NCBI GenBank assembly: GCA_964434165.1
Contig: CAYSUS010000011.1
Coordinates: forward strand, 31,606-95,605
Length of the DNA: 64,000 nucleotides
DNA from: CAYSUS01 sp964434165
Lineage (GTDB): Bacteria; Planctomycetota; Planctomycetia; Pirellulales; Thermoguttaceae
Direction: 5' to 3'
The notes beneath the pieces are model-generated. The model was given only the letters and a program-made list of their open reading frames with translations, was not told the origin of the DNA and made no database searches. Of the stretch, positions 53,931 to 62,957 are shown piece after piece (positions within the stretch are counted from its first letter, which is position 1; each line of letters starts with the position of its first letter). Both the position numbers and the translations under genes were made by a program.

Positions 53931-56057
53931 ATGTGGAATCCCGCCCGACCGAGTGCTCCCTGGCTGCGCGCCCTCGCCGTCCTGTGGCTGGCCCTGCCAG
54001 CCGCCCCGTGCGCCGGAGCTGGGCCGCCTGACGGAGAGGACTGGCCGCATTACCGCGGACCGAACCGCAGCGGGATCGTGGAGAGCCCGTCCGGCTGGCG
54101 CGGCGATACCTGGCCGGTCGGCGAGCCGCTCTGGTCGGTCGAGATCGGCCAGGGCTCCACGTCGCCGACCGTGGTGGGCGGGAGGGTGTACGTCATGGGC
54201 TGGCGCGACGGCCGCGACCGCCTCGTGTGTCTCGATCTGGCACGCGGAAGTGTCCTCTGGGAGGTCTCCTATCCGTGCCCCCGGTACGGCCGGCACGCCA
54301 CCGGGGACCAGGGGCTCTACTCGGGCGTGACCTCGACACCGGAATTCGACCCGGCCACGGGTCTGGTTTACACGCTCAGCATCGACGGCCACCTGAACTG
54401 CTGGAGCACCAGGGACCGCGGCCGCAACGTCTGGGGCCTGAACCTCTACGACCGATATGGCATGACGCGCCGGCCTAAGATCGGCCGCTCGGGCCGGCGC
54501 GACTACGGCTACACAAGCTCGCCGCTCGTCCACGGCGAGACGCTCGTCGTGGAGGTCGGGTCGCCGCAAGGCTGCCTCATGGGTTTCGACAAGCGGACCG
54601 GCCGGCGGCTTTGGGTCTCGGAGTGCCGCGACCCGGCGGGACACACGGCCGGTCCCGTGCCCATCACGCTCCAAGGCGTGCCCTGCGCCACCGTGCTCAC
54701 GCTGCATCATCTGCTCGTGGTGCGTCTCGACGCGGGACACGAGGGCGAGACGGTCGGCACGGTCGAATGGGAGACCGAGTTCGCCAACAACATCGCCAGC
54801 CCGGCCGTCCACGGAAACAGCGTCCTCGTGACGTCCGGGTACAACCAGACGGCCATCGCCCGGTTTCGAGCCTCGCTCCGCGGTCTGGAGGAGCTATGGC
54901 GAAAGCCCTACTGCTCCAAGGTCGCCACGCCCGTCGTGGCCGAAGGTCGCGTCTGGTGGGCCTGGCGCAAGGTCCACTGCCTCGACTTCGAGTCCGGTGA
55001 GTTGCTCGGGACAGGCGGGCGCCACACGGGCGACGCAGGCTCGTGCATCCTCACGGGCGACGGGAGGCTGATCGTCTGGGCCCATCGCGGCGACCTGCTT
55101 CTGGTGGAAGCCCGCGGCTCTCGTGGGGAGATCGGGAAGGAACTGGCGCACCGGTCCTATCGCCGGCGCGACGACGTGTGGCCGCACGCGGTGCTGGCCG
55201 GCTCGCGGCTTCTGCTCAAGGATCGATGGGGGCGGATCGATTGCCTGCCGCTCGGGCAGGCAGCCGAGGCCGTCGCGCTCGACCGCGAGGTTCCGACCAT
55301 GAAACCCGACGGAACCGCGCAAGACGAACCGAGGGGGACGGAGAGCCACGATCCGGTTCCTGTCCCGTCCGCCCCCGGCAAGGGCCTGCTGCTGGGCTGG
55401 AAACGCGGGTTCGAAAGCGACCGGTTGTTCGGTCCGCGCGGCGCCCCGGAAGCGGGCTGGCGCCTCCAGGCCCGCGGCGACGGCAAGCTGGACGAGACGG
55501 GCAGGATTCATGTGGAGCGCGGGGCCATGGTCCTTCGCGGCCCGGAAGAGGCCGTGCTGAAGGGCTGCCGCCAACGGGGCGAGCTGGCCATCGAGATCGC
55601 CTTCGCGCCGACCGAAGCCCGCCAGACCGGGCCGGCGCGAATCTTCAGCTTCTCCGAGGATCCGCACCACCGCAACTTCACGCTGGGCCAGGAGGAAGAC
55701 CGGCTCGTGTTCCGGCTGCGAACCACCCGCACCGGCGAGAACGGCATGAATCCCCAAACCGTGTTCGGTCGCGTGCGCCAAGGAAGAACGCATCATCTCG
55801 TCCTGACATACCGCCCGGGCCGATTGGCGGCGTATCTCGACGGGAAGCGAGTCTGCGACTCGACGGACGTCGAGGGCGATCTCTCGAACTGGACGCCGCA
55901 GCATCTGCTCGTCGGCGACGAATGGCGCGACAGCCGGCACTGGCGAGGCACGGTCGAGTGGCTGGCGCTCTACTGCCGGTGGATGGACGAGCAGGAGGCC
56001 GAGAAACGGTGGCAGGCGTTCCGCAAGCACGCGGCGGGCGCTTCAGAGCCCCGTTAG
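53931..56057 (+). CDS. Secreted PQQ-like beta-propeller fused to a LamG-type domain
   Basis: A 708-residue protein; I start it at the ATG at 53931, directly before a signal peptide (WLRALAVLWLALPAAPCAGA). Residues about 35-440 are PQQ-like propeller repeats: DWPHYRGPNRSGIVESPSGW, STSPTVVGGRVYVMG, RLVCLDLARGSVLWEVSYP, SSPLVHGETLVVEVGS, GFDKRTGRRLWVS, ATPVVAEGRVWWAW. The WPxyRGPnrdG opener is the usual planctomycete form. Residues about 480-700 form a concanavalin/LamG fold (FSEDPHHRNFTLGQEEDRLV, HHLVLTYRPGRLAAYLDGKR). No dehydrogenase PQQ ligands are seen, so it is a binding or scaffold propeller rather than an enzyme. Its 3' end overlaps the opposing PilZ-like gene by four bases. Confidence 0.85.
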   Translation: MWNPARPSAPWLRALAVLWLALPAAPCAGAGPPDGEDWPHYRGPNRSGIVESPSGWRGDTWPVGEPLWSVEIGQGSTSPTVVGGRVYVMGWRDGRDRLVCLDLARGSVLWEVSYPCPRYGRHATGDQGLYSGVTSTPEFDPATGLVYTLSIDGHLNCWSTRDRGRNVWGLNLYDRYGMTRRPKIGRSGRRDYGYTSSPLVHGETLVVEVGSPQGCLMGFDKRTGRRLWVSECRDPAGHTAGPVPITLQGVPCATVLTLHHLLVVRLDAGHEGETVGTVEWETEFANNIASPAVHGNSVLVTSGYNQTAIARFRASLRGLEELWRKPYCSKVATPVVAEGRVWWAWRKVHCLDFESGELLGTGGRHTGDAGSCILTGDGRLIVWAHRGDLLLVEARGSRGEIGKELAHRSYRRRDDVWPHAVLAGSRLLLKDRWGRIDCLPLGQAAEAVALDREVPTMKPDGTAQDEPRGTESHDPVPVPSAPGKGLLLGWKRGFESDRLFGPRGAPEAGWRLQARGDGKLDETGRIHVERGAMVLRGPEEAVLKGCRQRGELAIEIAFAPTEARQTGPARIFSFSEDPHHRNFTLGQEEDRLVFRLRTTRTGENGMNPQTVFGRVRQGRTHHLVLTYRPGRLAAYLDGKRVCDSTDVEGDLSNWTPQHLLVGDEWRDSRHWRGTVEWLALYCRWMDEQEAEKRWQAFRKHAAGASEPR

Positions 56058-56470
56058 AAATGCACGCTCTTCAGCTCGGGGTGGTCGCCGGCATAGACCA
56101 TCTCGATTAGACGCAGCCCGAGTTGATAGTAGCCGGCGCCCATCGGACTGAGATGGACGGCCTTGGCGCGAATGAAGTTCATCTGGCCTTCCCAGCGGAA
56201 GCCGAGGAACACCTCGTCCGGGGCCTTCGGCTCGCTGAGCACGACCGAAAGCCCCGCCGTGGCGATCTCCTTGGTCACGGCCGGGTAGGTTTGCGCCACC
56301 TTCGGGCGCCCCTTTTCGACCGGCACGACCAGGACCACCACGGAAAGGTTGACGCGGTTCTCCAGTCGCGGGCCCTCGAGCAGGGCCTGGAGCTCCGAGC
56401 AGTTGTTGTTCACCAGCTTGAGGATGAACGTCTGGACCCCCAGGTCCTTGCGCGACGAGAACAGCTTCAC
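56054..56470 (-). CDS. PilZ-like domain protein
   Basis: A 138-residue protein. I start it at a GTG at 56470 preceded by GGAGAGG; the longer ATG frame to 56749 runs through an intergenic repeat. The chain is MKLFSSRKDLGVQTFILKLV..., then RLENRVNLSVVVLVVPVEKG, TKEIATAGLSVVLSEPKAP and EVFLGFRWEGQMNFIRAKAV, then LGLRLIEMV. That is a six-strand PilZ-type layout. The c-di-GMP motifs are degenerate: RxxxR reads as LENRVNL, and the [DN]xSxxG motif reads ATAGLSV. So c-di-GMP binding is doubtful. It is convergent with, and overlaps, the propeller gene. Confidence 0.55.
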   Translation of the reverse strand: MKLFSSRKDLGVQTFILKLVNNNCSELQALLEGPRLENRVNLSVVVLVVPVEKGRPKVAQTYPAVTKEIATAGLSVVLSEPKAPDEVFLGFRWEGQMNFIRAKAVHLSPMGAGYYQLGLRLIEMVYAGDHPELKSVHF

Positions 56471-56535
56471 CTCGGCACCTCTCCTGCTCGACCACGTGGG
56501 CGACTGGCTTCTTCTGGACAACTCTAGATCACCTG

Positions 56536-56568
56536 AAGACTTCCGAAGTCTCCCAGACGTCGGAAGTC
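56536..56568. repeat. Dispersed inverted repeat, family 1, copy D
   Basis: AAGACTTCCGAAGTCTCCC followed by AGACGTCGGAAGTC. It is the reverse orientation of copy C. It lies in the 350-base divergent gap between the PilZ-like gene and the Cys-rich protein gene; the rest of that gap holds nothing recognised. Confidence 0.75.
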
Positions 56569-56820
56569 GGGGCGTGATCGTGCCGGCGACGACGCCCCCC
56601 AAATAGAAGCGATTTGGAGGGTTGGGGGGAATTGGGAATCGATGCCTGTGGTAGCGATTTTCTCGATTCTGCCGAATGCCCGGCCGATAAGGTCCTATGG
56701 AGCAATGCCCGAGGGGCCGCACCGATGGCTTGTGGCCATCCCTGTTCACGCGGAAGGGCCTCTCGGATGCGCGGAATCAGCTCATGCTCGGGCCGATGGT
56801 CGGCTCCTGGGAGGCCTCGG

Positions 56821-57471
56821 ATGTTCAATCGCTGGATGCTCGCCGGCCTGTTGGCTGCGGTGGCTGCGGGGACGGGGTGCCATGGGATGGGCAGGGCCGG
56901 GCTGCTCTGCCCGGGCGGCCCAGGATGCGATCCTACCTATTGCCCCGCGCCGTGCACCACGGCCTGCGGACCGGCTTGCGGCCCCGCCTGCCCCACGGGG
57001 TGCGAAGTGGCCTGCGAGGACCCGTGTGGCGCGGAGTGCTGTCCCCCGTGCCCGCCTTGCCATCCCACCGGGCCGCTGACTTGGATCTTCGGGCTTCTCT
57101 CGTGGCGGCCGTGCTGGGACGCCGGCTGCGGCGAGTGGTATTGGGGCGACTGGTGCAGCCATCCGCCGCATTGCTGCGATCCTTGCGACCGCTGCGGGAA
57201 CTGGATCGGCTCGAGCCCCGGGACCGGCTACAGCAGCGCCTATCCGGCCGTCGGCTACGGCGGCACGGCCCCGTACGTGGTCGAAGGGTACCCAGGGATG
57301 ACAGCTCCGGGGACCACGCAGGACGGCTGCTCCGACTGCGGATCGGGCCAGGTTGTGACCCCCGATGCTCCGGCCAGGCCGGTGCCCGCGGCCGAAGGCG
57401 TGACCCCCGCCAACTACCGTCCCATGCGCGCGCGGCCGCATCCGCGATACCGCGCGCCCGTCCAGCGTTGA
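56821..57471 (+). CDS. Cysteine-rich envelope protein, possible lipoprotein
   Basis: A 216-residue protein. The N-terminal segment MLAGLLAAVAAGTGC could be a lipoprotein signal with a weak lipobox (GTGC), or a cleaved signal. The core, residues about 28-95, has an extraordinary Cys/Pro/Gly density (CPAPCTTACGPACGPACPTG, CGAECCPPCPPCHPTG). Two Trp/Cys stretches follow (SWRPCWDAGCGEWYWGDWC, HPPHCCDPCDRCGNW), then a Gly/Ser/Tyr/Pro tail ending basic. About 30 cysteines suggest disulphide-crosslinked surface material or metal binding. I know of no named family, though Cys-rich Pro/Gly proteins are frequent in planctomycetes. A good rho-independent terminator follows. Confidence 0.75.
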   Translation: MFNRWMLAGLLAAVAAGTGCHGMGRAGLLCPGGPGCDPTYCPAPCTTACGPACGPACPTGCEVACEDPCGAECCPPCPPCHPTGPLTWIFGLLSWRPCWDAGCGEWYWGDWCSHPPHCCDPCDRCGNWIGSSPGTGYSSAYPAVGYGGTAPYVVEGYPGMTAPGTTQDGCSDCGSGQVVTPDAPARPVPAAEGVTPANYRPMRARPHPRYRAPVQR

Positions 57472-57555
57472 CCTAAACGCAAACACACCCCCGCGAGCCG
57501 CTCCGCTGGAGCAGAATCGCGAGCGGCCACGCCAGACAAATCATGCCTCACCCTT

Positions 57556-57584
57556 GCCCACGGACTTGCAGCCGTGGGCTTTTT
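57556..57584 (+). terminator. Rho-independent terminator
   Basis: GCCCACGG-ACTTGCAG-CCGTGGGC is a perfect 8-bp stem followed by TTTTT, 85 bases after the Cys-rich gene. It is the clearest intrinsic terminator in the window. Confidence 0.8.
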
Positions 57585-57758
57585 CTATGGGCCGGGTGAG
57601 CCAGCGCGACTCCGCGTGACTCGGAGCCGGGCTGTTCGCGGGGGCCCGCTCGGATCTGGCCAGGCGCTTCCGGCGCATCGAGGCCGTGCTTATGATGGGA
57701 GCCGTCGGCCGCAGCCGGCTTCGCTCCCCCTTCTCGCTTGCAACGGAGAATCCACTCC

Positions 57759-58613
57759 ATGACGAAAACCCCCAGGCTCCGCAGCACGCTTTCGCGCCGG
57801 GCGTTTTTCGTGCGGTCGGGCGGCGCGGCCGCCGGCGCGGCCGCGGCGGCTCTGGCTGGGCAGGCCCTGGCCGCTCCCAAGCACACGCTGGTCTATGCGA
57901 AGGACGGCTCCGGCGTGTTCGGCTACAAGGACACGCCCGTACAGCCGTGGTCGGGATTCCACGTCCACGACCCCGATCGGCCAGCCCCCAGGAAGGTCGA
58001 GCCGGGGCTGCCGGGCCGTGAGGACCAGGCGGGCACGCCGCCTTCGGACGCCGTGGTGCTCTTCGACGGCGGCCATCTCGACGCCTGGAAGCCCGCGGAT
58101 TGGAAAATCGAGGACGGCGCGGCGGTGGCCATGGCCAAGCCGCTGGTGAGCAAGGAGTCGTTCGGCGATTGCCAGATCCACCTGGAGTGGGCCACGCCCA
58201 ACCCGCCTGAAGGCTCGCTGATGAACCGCGGCAACAACGGCGTGTACATCATGGGCCTCTACGAGGTGCAGATCTTCGAATCGTACGCCGAGAAGATCTA
58301 CCCGGATGGCCAGGCCGCCGCCGTCTATGGCCAGACGCCGCCGCTGGTGAACGCCTGCCGCAAGCCGGGCCAGTGGCAGTTGTTCGACATCGTGTTTCTC
58401 GCCCCCCGGTTCGAGGGCGACGAGTTGAAGGGCCCTGCCCGGCTGACCGTGCTTCACAACGGCATCCTGGTCCATCACAACCAGGAGGTCCACGGCCGGA
58501 CCATGCACTCGAAGCTGCCGGACTACGACAACCGGGCCACCGAAGGCCCGCTGGTGCTCGGCGCGCACCGCAACCCGGTCCGCTTCCGCAACATCTGGGT
58601 CCGGCGGCTGTAG
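57759..58613 (+). CDS. Tat-exported DUF1080 (3-keto-disaccharide hydrolase family) protein
   Basis: A 284-residue protein, starting at the ATG at 57759 with GGAG upstream. A twin-arginine signal (LSRRAFFVRSGGAAAGAAAA..ALA) implies export of a folded protein. The DUF1080 jelly-roll domain then spans most of the chain: DAVVLFDGGHLDAWKPADWK, IEDGAAVAMAK, SKESFGDCQIHLEWATP, NRGNNGVYIMGLYEVQIFES, QWQLFDIVFLAPRF, LTVLHNGILVHHNQEV and ATEGPLVLGAHRNPVRFRNI. These are all classic positions of the family. Some members hydrolyse 3-keto-glycosides; many planctomycete copies are uncharacterised. It is bounded by a terminator before it and a hairpin after it. Confidence 0.9.
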   Translation: MTKTPRLRSTLSRRAFFVRSGGAAAGAAAAALAGQALAAPKHTLVYAKDGSGVFGYKDTPVQPWSGFHVHDPDRPAPRKVEPGLPGREDQAGTPPSDAVVLFDGGHLDAWKPADWKIEDGAAVAMAKPLVSKESFGDCQIHLEWATPNPPEGSLMNRGNNGVYIMGLYEVQIFESYAEKIYPDGQAAAVYGQTPPLVNACRKPGQWQLFDIVFLAPRFEGDELKGPARLTVLHNGILVHHNQEVHGRTMHSKLPDYDNRATEGPLVLGAHRNPVRFRNIWVRRL

Positions 58614-58763
58614 CCCCGGGGGCTGGAACCGTTCTCAACCGATTTCTCACCCCCGGTCGTTCCCGGCGGGAGGGCAGCGTTTTCCCGACGCAAGGGCATA
58701 ACCCCTTGCGGCAGGCCGCCGAGTGCGGGCAAAGCGGGGGTGTCCTGTCGCGCGAAAACGCCG

Positions 58764-58781
58764 CCGGCCCCCCAGGGCCGG
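58764..58781. terminator. Hairpin between convergent genes
   Basis: CCGGCCC-CCCA-GGGCCGG is a perfect 7-bp stem, 3 bases before the end of the opposing TadG-like gene; on the minus strand GCGTTTTCG follows. A second palindrome, GCAAGGG-CATAAC-CCCTTGC (58690-58709), lies upstream. Either may end transcripts from both sides. Confidence 0.45.
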
Positions 58782-58784
58782 AAC

Positions 58785-60203
58785 CTACGGACAGACGTAA
58801 TCGTCCAGGAGCACCAGGCGCGGCCGGCCGGTCTGGCAGTCGTACATCGCCGTGGTCTTCACCGTGATGCAGTAAGGGCCGGCGCACTGGCCGAACAGGC
58901 TCCGCCACAGCGTGGGCACTTCCACCCGGGCTTGCGCGCGCACGGCATGGGGCCGCCGCGAGCCCGCGCCGAGGAGCGTCCAAGACTGCCCGTTGTTGCC
59001 GGCGGACGAGGCGGCGGGGCAGGGGAGATTCGGAATCCCGCCCGGCAAGCGCGGGTCCGTGGCCACGCCGACGATCAGGTCAGGCGGATCGTTGCAGCCA
59101 GGGTAGGTCAGCGCCGTGCCGCGGCAGTCGGTCTCTTGGGTATTGAAGTAGCGCCCGAACACGATCGGGCCGGGATTGGGGCTGCCGGCCGGACCCGTCT
59201 CGAACTGCACCTCGATCCCGACGCCGTCTTCGCCGATGCCGTCCCCGTCGTCGCCCGAGTTTCCGCTGGAGACATCCGTCACGTCGATCCCGAATCGCAT
59301 CCGATCGCAGGGCTCGAACCCTCCATCAACGACGATCGGGTTCTGCGGGTCGGTGTTGTCGATGTCGGGAAAGAAATCGATCTGGAGCCGGTGAGCGTTG
59401 AGCAGCGTAAACCGGATCTGCCCCGTGGAGGCGTCGGGCGTGTCGACGTCGGTGAACCCGACGATATCTGGCTGCCTTTCGCTGCCCGAGTTGTTCTTCA
59501 CGAACCAGCGATTCGCGTCGTTGCCCGCATCCGAGAGCTGGGGAACCGAGTTGAACGAGCCGCTGCCCCCGTTGGCTCGCAGATCAAGGATCACCCGGCG
59601 GATGCGGAGGTCGCTCGGCGTGTCCGCCAGCCGGACGAAGGCGATGCCCCAGGCGTTGTCCTTCGGCTCCTGGTTACCCTGGACCGGCCCCCCGAGACTG
59701 CCGCCGCCCTGGCCAGTGGCATCGAACAGCAGCAGGCCGGACCCGGCACAGCTCGGCGCCACGCCCGCGTCGAAGGTCACCGGGGCCGCGGGGTTGTCGT
59801 CCACGATGGCCCCGAAGAGGAGGTTGCCCAGCGGCGGGGCCCCCGGCGTGATGCAGCAGTCGGCGTTCTGGTTGGGGCCTCCTCCGGATGTCGCGAAGTT
59901 GGTCCCCAGCACGATCGGCAGACCGCGGACCCGGTTCACACAGGCGTACGCCACCCCGACCTTGCGCGCGGGAAACGTATCGGTACCGTCCGGGCTTTCC
60001 GCCCACTCCTTCACCGCGGCCAGGGCCGAGGCCTCCAGGCCGTTCTCCAGCTCCACGCGCGCCAGCCACAGGTTGGCCGCGTCCAGGATCAGGGCGAACA
60101 TCACCAGCAGGACGGGCACCACGATCACCATCCACAGGACGGCGATGCCGCGGCGGCTCCCGGCTTGGGAAGACGAACGAGAACGGGTCGCGCGGTTGGG
60201 CAT
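58785..60203 (-). CDS. TadG-like pilus assembly protein
   Basis: A 472-residue protein. A basic N-terminus (TRSRSSSQAGSRRGIAVLWM) leads into a prepilin-type hydrophobic segment, about residues 19-42 (IAVLWMVIVVPVLLVMFAL), followed by ILDAANLWLARVELENGLEA. This is the TadE/TadG type-IV pilin-like N-terminus (RRGxxxxxxVVxLPxLLxxxxxxxDxgxxx). The remainder is a large extracellular beta domain rich in Asp/Asn/Gly (SGNSGDDGDGIGEDGVGIEV, a possible calcium-binding stretch) with many cysteines. It would belong to Flp/Tad pili, but no TadA ATPase, TadB/C or RcpA gene is in view. The TadE-like gene follows 165 bases upstream in transcript order. Confidence 0.75.
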   Translation of the reverse strand: MPNRATRSRSSSQAGSRRGIAVLWMVIVVPVLLVMFALILDAANLWLARVELENGLEASALAAVKEWAESPDGTDTFPARKVGVAYACVNRVRGLPIVLGTNFATSGGGPNQNADCCITPGAPPLGNLLFGAIVDDNPAAPVTFDAGVAPSCAGSGLLLFDATGQGGGSLGGPVQGNQEPKDNAWGIAFVRLADTPSDLRIRRVILDLRANGGSGSFNSVPQLSDAGNDANRWFVKNNSGSERQPDIVGFTDVDTPDASTGQIRFTLLNAHRLQIDFFPDIDNTDPQNPIVVDGGFEPCDRMRFGIDVTDVSSGNSGDDGDGIGEDGVGIEVQFETGPAGSPNPGPIVFGRYFNTQETDCRGTALTYPGCNDPPDLIVGVATDPRLPGGIPNLPCPAASSAGNNGQSWTLLGAGSRRPHAVRAQARVEVPTLWRSLFGQCAGPYCITVKTTAMYDCQTGRPRLVLLDDYVCP

Positions 60204-60368
60204 GGGATGCTTCGTCGTTGGGGGTTACCGCAAGTGGCAAACGCCAAGCAAGCCCCGGGCCGCTCGTCGGCACGCGGCGCCTGCCCCTCTGCACTCCGAC
60301 TGAACGGCCCGAAGCGCGCTTCGCACAAAAAGGTCCCGACCCTCTCTCCCGGAACCACGCAAGCCGCT

Positions 60369-60962
60369 TCAGTCCAGCTCGTAGCGCATCACCACCGTGT
60401 TCTGCGCCACCTGGCCGCAGACCTGCACGTCGCTGCCGAAGCCGGCCAGGCAGTTGGGCATCAACTCGTTGAGCTCCACGCAGACGGTCAGGCGCACGTA
60501 CTTGTCGAGGATCGGGCAGCCCGGCAACGCGTCGGCCGGGCCGCAGTCGCACGTCCCCGAGTTGGGGTTGTACTCCAATACCTGCACCGGGCCGACCACG
60601 ACCTCGCCGCCGGCACCGCGGTCCAGGTTGTGCTCCAGGCGCACCCGGTACAGCTCGATACAGGAGCTCTCCAGTTGCGCTTCGATCGCGCTGATGATCT
60701 CGGGCGGGACGGGATCGCCGGTCTCGGTGTCGGGCAGGCCCGGCACTTGCGAAGCCGCCACGCCGCCCGCCCGGGCGCCCAGGGCCACCTGTTGCTTGTT
60801 CGCGAAATACAGCCCGAACGACACAATGCCCAGCCCGACCAGCAGCAGGACCGGCAGGACGATCACCGTCTCCAGGACCGCGCTTCCGCGCCGGCGCCGC
60901 GGGAGGCCGGCGCGCTCGCTGTGAAGCACGCGCTTCCCCATCGCCTGGGATCGAATTTGCAT
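60369..60962 (-). CDS. TadE-like pseudopilin
   Basis: A 197-residue protein starting at ATG 60962. Basic PRRRRGSAVLETVIVLPVLL precedes the hydrophobic segment VLPVLLLVGLGIVSFGLYFA (about residues 35-55). The conserved Glu after the segment start (AVLETVIVLP) matches the TadE signature. The extracellular part has a disulphide-type pattern (CDCGPADALPGCPILDKYVR) and ends LMPNCLAGFGSDVQVCGQ. It is the middle of three TadE/TadG-like genes and is co-directional with the TadG-like gene downstream. Confidence 0.75.
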   Translation of the reverse strand: MQIRSQAMGKRVLHSERAGLPRRRRGSAVLETVIVLPVLLLVGLGIVSFGLYFANKQQVALGARAGGVAASQVPGLPDTETGDPVPPEIISAIEAQLESSCIELYRVRLEHNLDRGAGGEVVVGPVQVLEYNPNSGTCDCGPADALPGCPILDKYVRLTVCVELNELMPNCLAGFGSDVQVCGQVAQNTVVMRYELD

Positions 60963-61591
60963 ACGGAGACCTCGGCAGTCAGTCGAAACGCACGCCATGC
61001 CGCACCTGGGGGAGCATTTTGTGTGCCAAGCGGCGGACCGTGCCCGTGGCGGTCTCGCCGGGCGTGGGGTGGGGCGGGCTCTGGTTCGTGTCGTGACGGG
61101 TTTGACGCCAGAAACGCGCTGACAACCCCAAGGCACCGCGCGGAGGTCACCGGGCCTCGCCTGGCGGGCGACGCGGCGGTCCCGAGCGCCCAAGCCGAGA
61201 CAGGAAAAGGGCTTGAGCCGACCCAGCCGGAGCGCCCGCGGCTCCGGGTGCGGACGGCGAACCGGTCCGCCCCGGTACCCCCCCGCGAGTCGCCAATGTA
61301 ACGATTGCCTGTCATCGCCCGGACCAACGCGCTAACAGAGGTTGACGTTTTGCCACGCGGCGCTGCCGCTGTGCACCGTGCCGTGGGGCCGGATGACGCC
61401 CCGGCAGCGCACGCCACAGAGCCTCTTACGCCGCGGAACGCCGCGGACCGGCGCAAAACCAGCGATCGCGACCGTTGGCCCCGCGCTCCGGCCCTGCCGG
61501 GGACCGCGTTTGGCACGCCACGTGCTCCCTCCTGTTGACGTCCGTTTTGCGGTCCACTCCCTTCCTCAGACCCCGATCTCCCGCGTTTCGC
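60963..61591. other. Divergent intergenic region between pseudopilin genes
   Basis: 629 bases, GC-rich, with no gene or RNA recognised. It should hold promoters for both pseudopilin sets; no convincing boxes. Open frames seen here are shadows with Arg-rich composition. Confidence 0.35.
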
Positions 61592-62071
61592 ATGGCACCT
61601 TGCAGAAACCCCAGGATGACGCGGCGGCGGGATCGGAGGTCAGGCTCCACCACGCTCCAGATCATCTTCGTCCTGCCCATCCTCCTTATCACGCTGATCG
61701 CCACGATCCAGATCGGGTTCCTGATCACCTTGAAGCAGGCGGTCAGCCACGCGGCCTCCGTGGCCACGCGCGAGGCCGGCAAGGGCGCGGATCTGGACGG
61801 CGTGGTCTGCGTGGTCAACTCGGTCCTCCGGCCGCACACCCTCGCGGTGGGCGAATGCGTGGGCGTGATCCTCGAGGACGGCGACACGGTGGAACAGGCG
61901 GGCAGCGCCCCGTGCGCCCCGCCCGACAGCCCCACACTCGCGGCAGGCCAGGTCCGCGTCTCCGTGTGCGTCGATCTTTCGAAGCAGCCCTTCGCCGGCT
62001 CGCTCAACCGCATGGGCATCTGCACGCTGGCCAAGGCGATACGATACAGCTCCGTGGTGGAGAAGGAGTAG
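61592..62071 (+). CDS. TadE-like pseudopilin, third copy
   Basis: A 159-residue protein. The N-terminus has MTRRRDRRSGSTTLQIIFVL, then PILLITLIATIQIGFLITLK (hydrophobic, about residues 22-45), followed by QAVSHAASVATREAGKGADL, the standard TadE sequence after the membrane segment. The mature domain has a Cys-rich region (PCAPPDSP..VRVSVCVDLS..GICTLAKAIR). The start at 61592 is my choice; the ATG at 61616 is equally possible. It is on the opposite strand to the other two pseudopilins. A Gln replaces the usual Glu at the pilin +5 position (TTLQII). Confidence 0.65.
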   Translation: MAPCRNPRMTRRRDRRSGSTTLQIIFVLPILLITLIATIQIGFLITLKQAVSHAASVATREAGKGADLDGVVCVVNSVLRPHTLAVGECVGVILEDGDTVEQAGSAPCAPPDSPTLAAGQVRVSVCVDLSKQPFAGSLNRMGICTLAKAIRYSSVVEKE

Positions 62072-62911
62072 CGGGACTCCCTCTCGTGCCGCACAGGCAA
62101 AGGGGTCGGGTGTTGGCCGATGGGCCGGCACTCGGCCCTCTTGCCATTTCTGGGGGGATAACCCACAACACTCCCGCTCACACATGTCCTTCGTCGTTGG
62201 CCGCCCGCTGCGGCGCTCGCCCCTCTGGATAGCGGGTATCGCGGCGCACGGGGGCCCGCGTTTTGCAGAGGAGCCGGCGGGGCCGCGGGACCCCGATGTC
62301 TTTGTGGGAAAAACCTTTGCGCCGCCGGCGTCGCCGGCGCGGCCGGGCTGGAGGGCCGCGTGTTGGTCAACCGAAGCGAGTTTTTCCAGCCGGCATCCCC
62401 CTGGAAGGGTACTCATGCCGCGAGATCGCAGCAAGGTGTTGCCTTGCAAGGGGTTTGGTCGATCGCACTTCCGGGTCCGGGGGCTCATGCTTTCTGACCA
62501 CGCAACGCGAGGGCTTCTCCGGGCCGACCGCTGCCGCCCGGCCCGCTTCGGCCAGGCGGAAACGTTCCCAAGTTCCCAATAGCCGCATTCTGCCGCGCTG
62601 CCGCGGGGGTTCAAGCCGTGAGAATCGGGCCGTCTTTCCATCGTCCCCAGGCCCCCGCCTGAGGGCAAAGTGGAGTGGTCCACCGGTCGGGCCAGCTCTC
62701 GGCCAGTCGGCCGCCGCCTCACCGCCCTTTCTCGGGGTTCGTCTGTTCGCTGATGTGGTTATCAAGGGTCGATGGACCAGGACACGAGAAGGTCTTTTTT
62801 CCGAAGACCGCCGCTACAGGGCTGGTTGCCCGGCGCAGGAGACAACCGGCCGGGCGCTACTCGTTGAGGGCACGAGAGAGAAGTGAGGCGTGAAGACCAG
62901 CGCAAAAGCAA
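62072..62911. other. Intergenic, about 840 bases, nothing identified
   Basis: No supported gene, RNA or repeat family. Open frames (for instance 62184-62582 plus) have Arg/Pro/Ser composition and no domain. This is the boundary between the high-GC chromosome and the lower-GC toxin-immunity segment. GGTCTTTTTTCCGAAGACC (62791-62809) is a small 6-bp hairpin. Confidence 0.35.
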
Positions 62912-62948
62912 CCGGGCGGCCAGGCCAAAGCAAGGTCAAGCCGCCCGG
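62912..62948 (-). terminator. Hairpin after the immunity gene
   Basis: CCGGGCGGC and GCCGCCCGG form a perfect 9-bp stem with a 19-base loop, 9 bases past the immunity gene stop. On the minus strand TTGCTTTTGC follows, so it is plausible as its terminator. Confidence 0.5.
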
Positions 62949-62957
62949 AATTGATCC

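Noticed and set aside
62184..62886. Overlapping open frames in the gap before the immunity gene
   Set aside because: Arg/Pro/Ser-rich composition, no ribosome binding sites, no domain. Typical of high-GC shadow frames.
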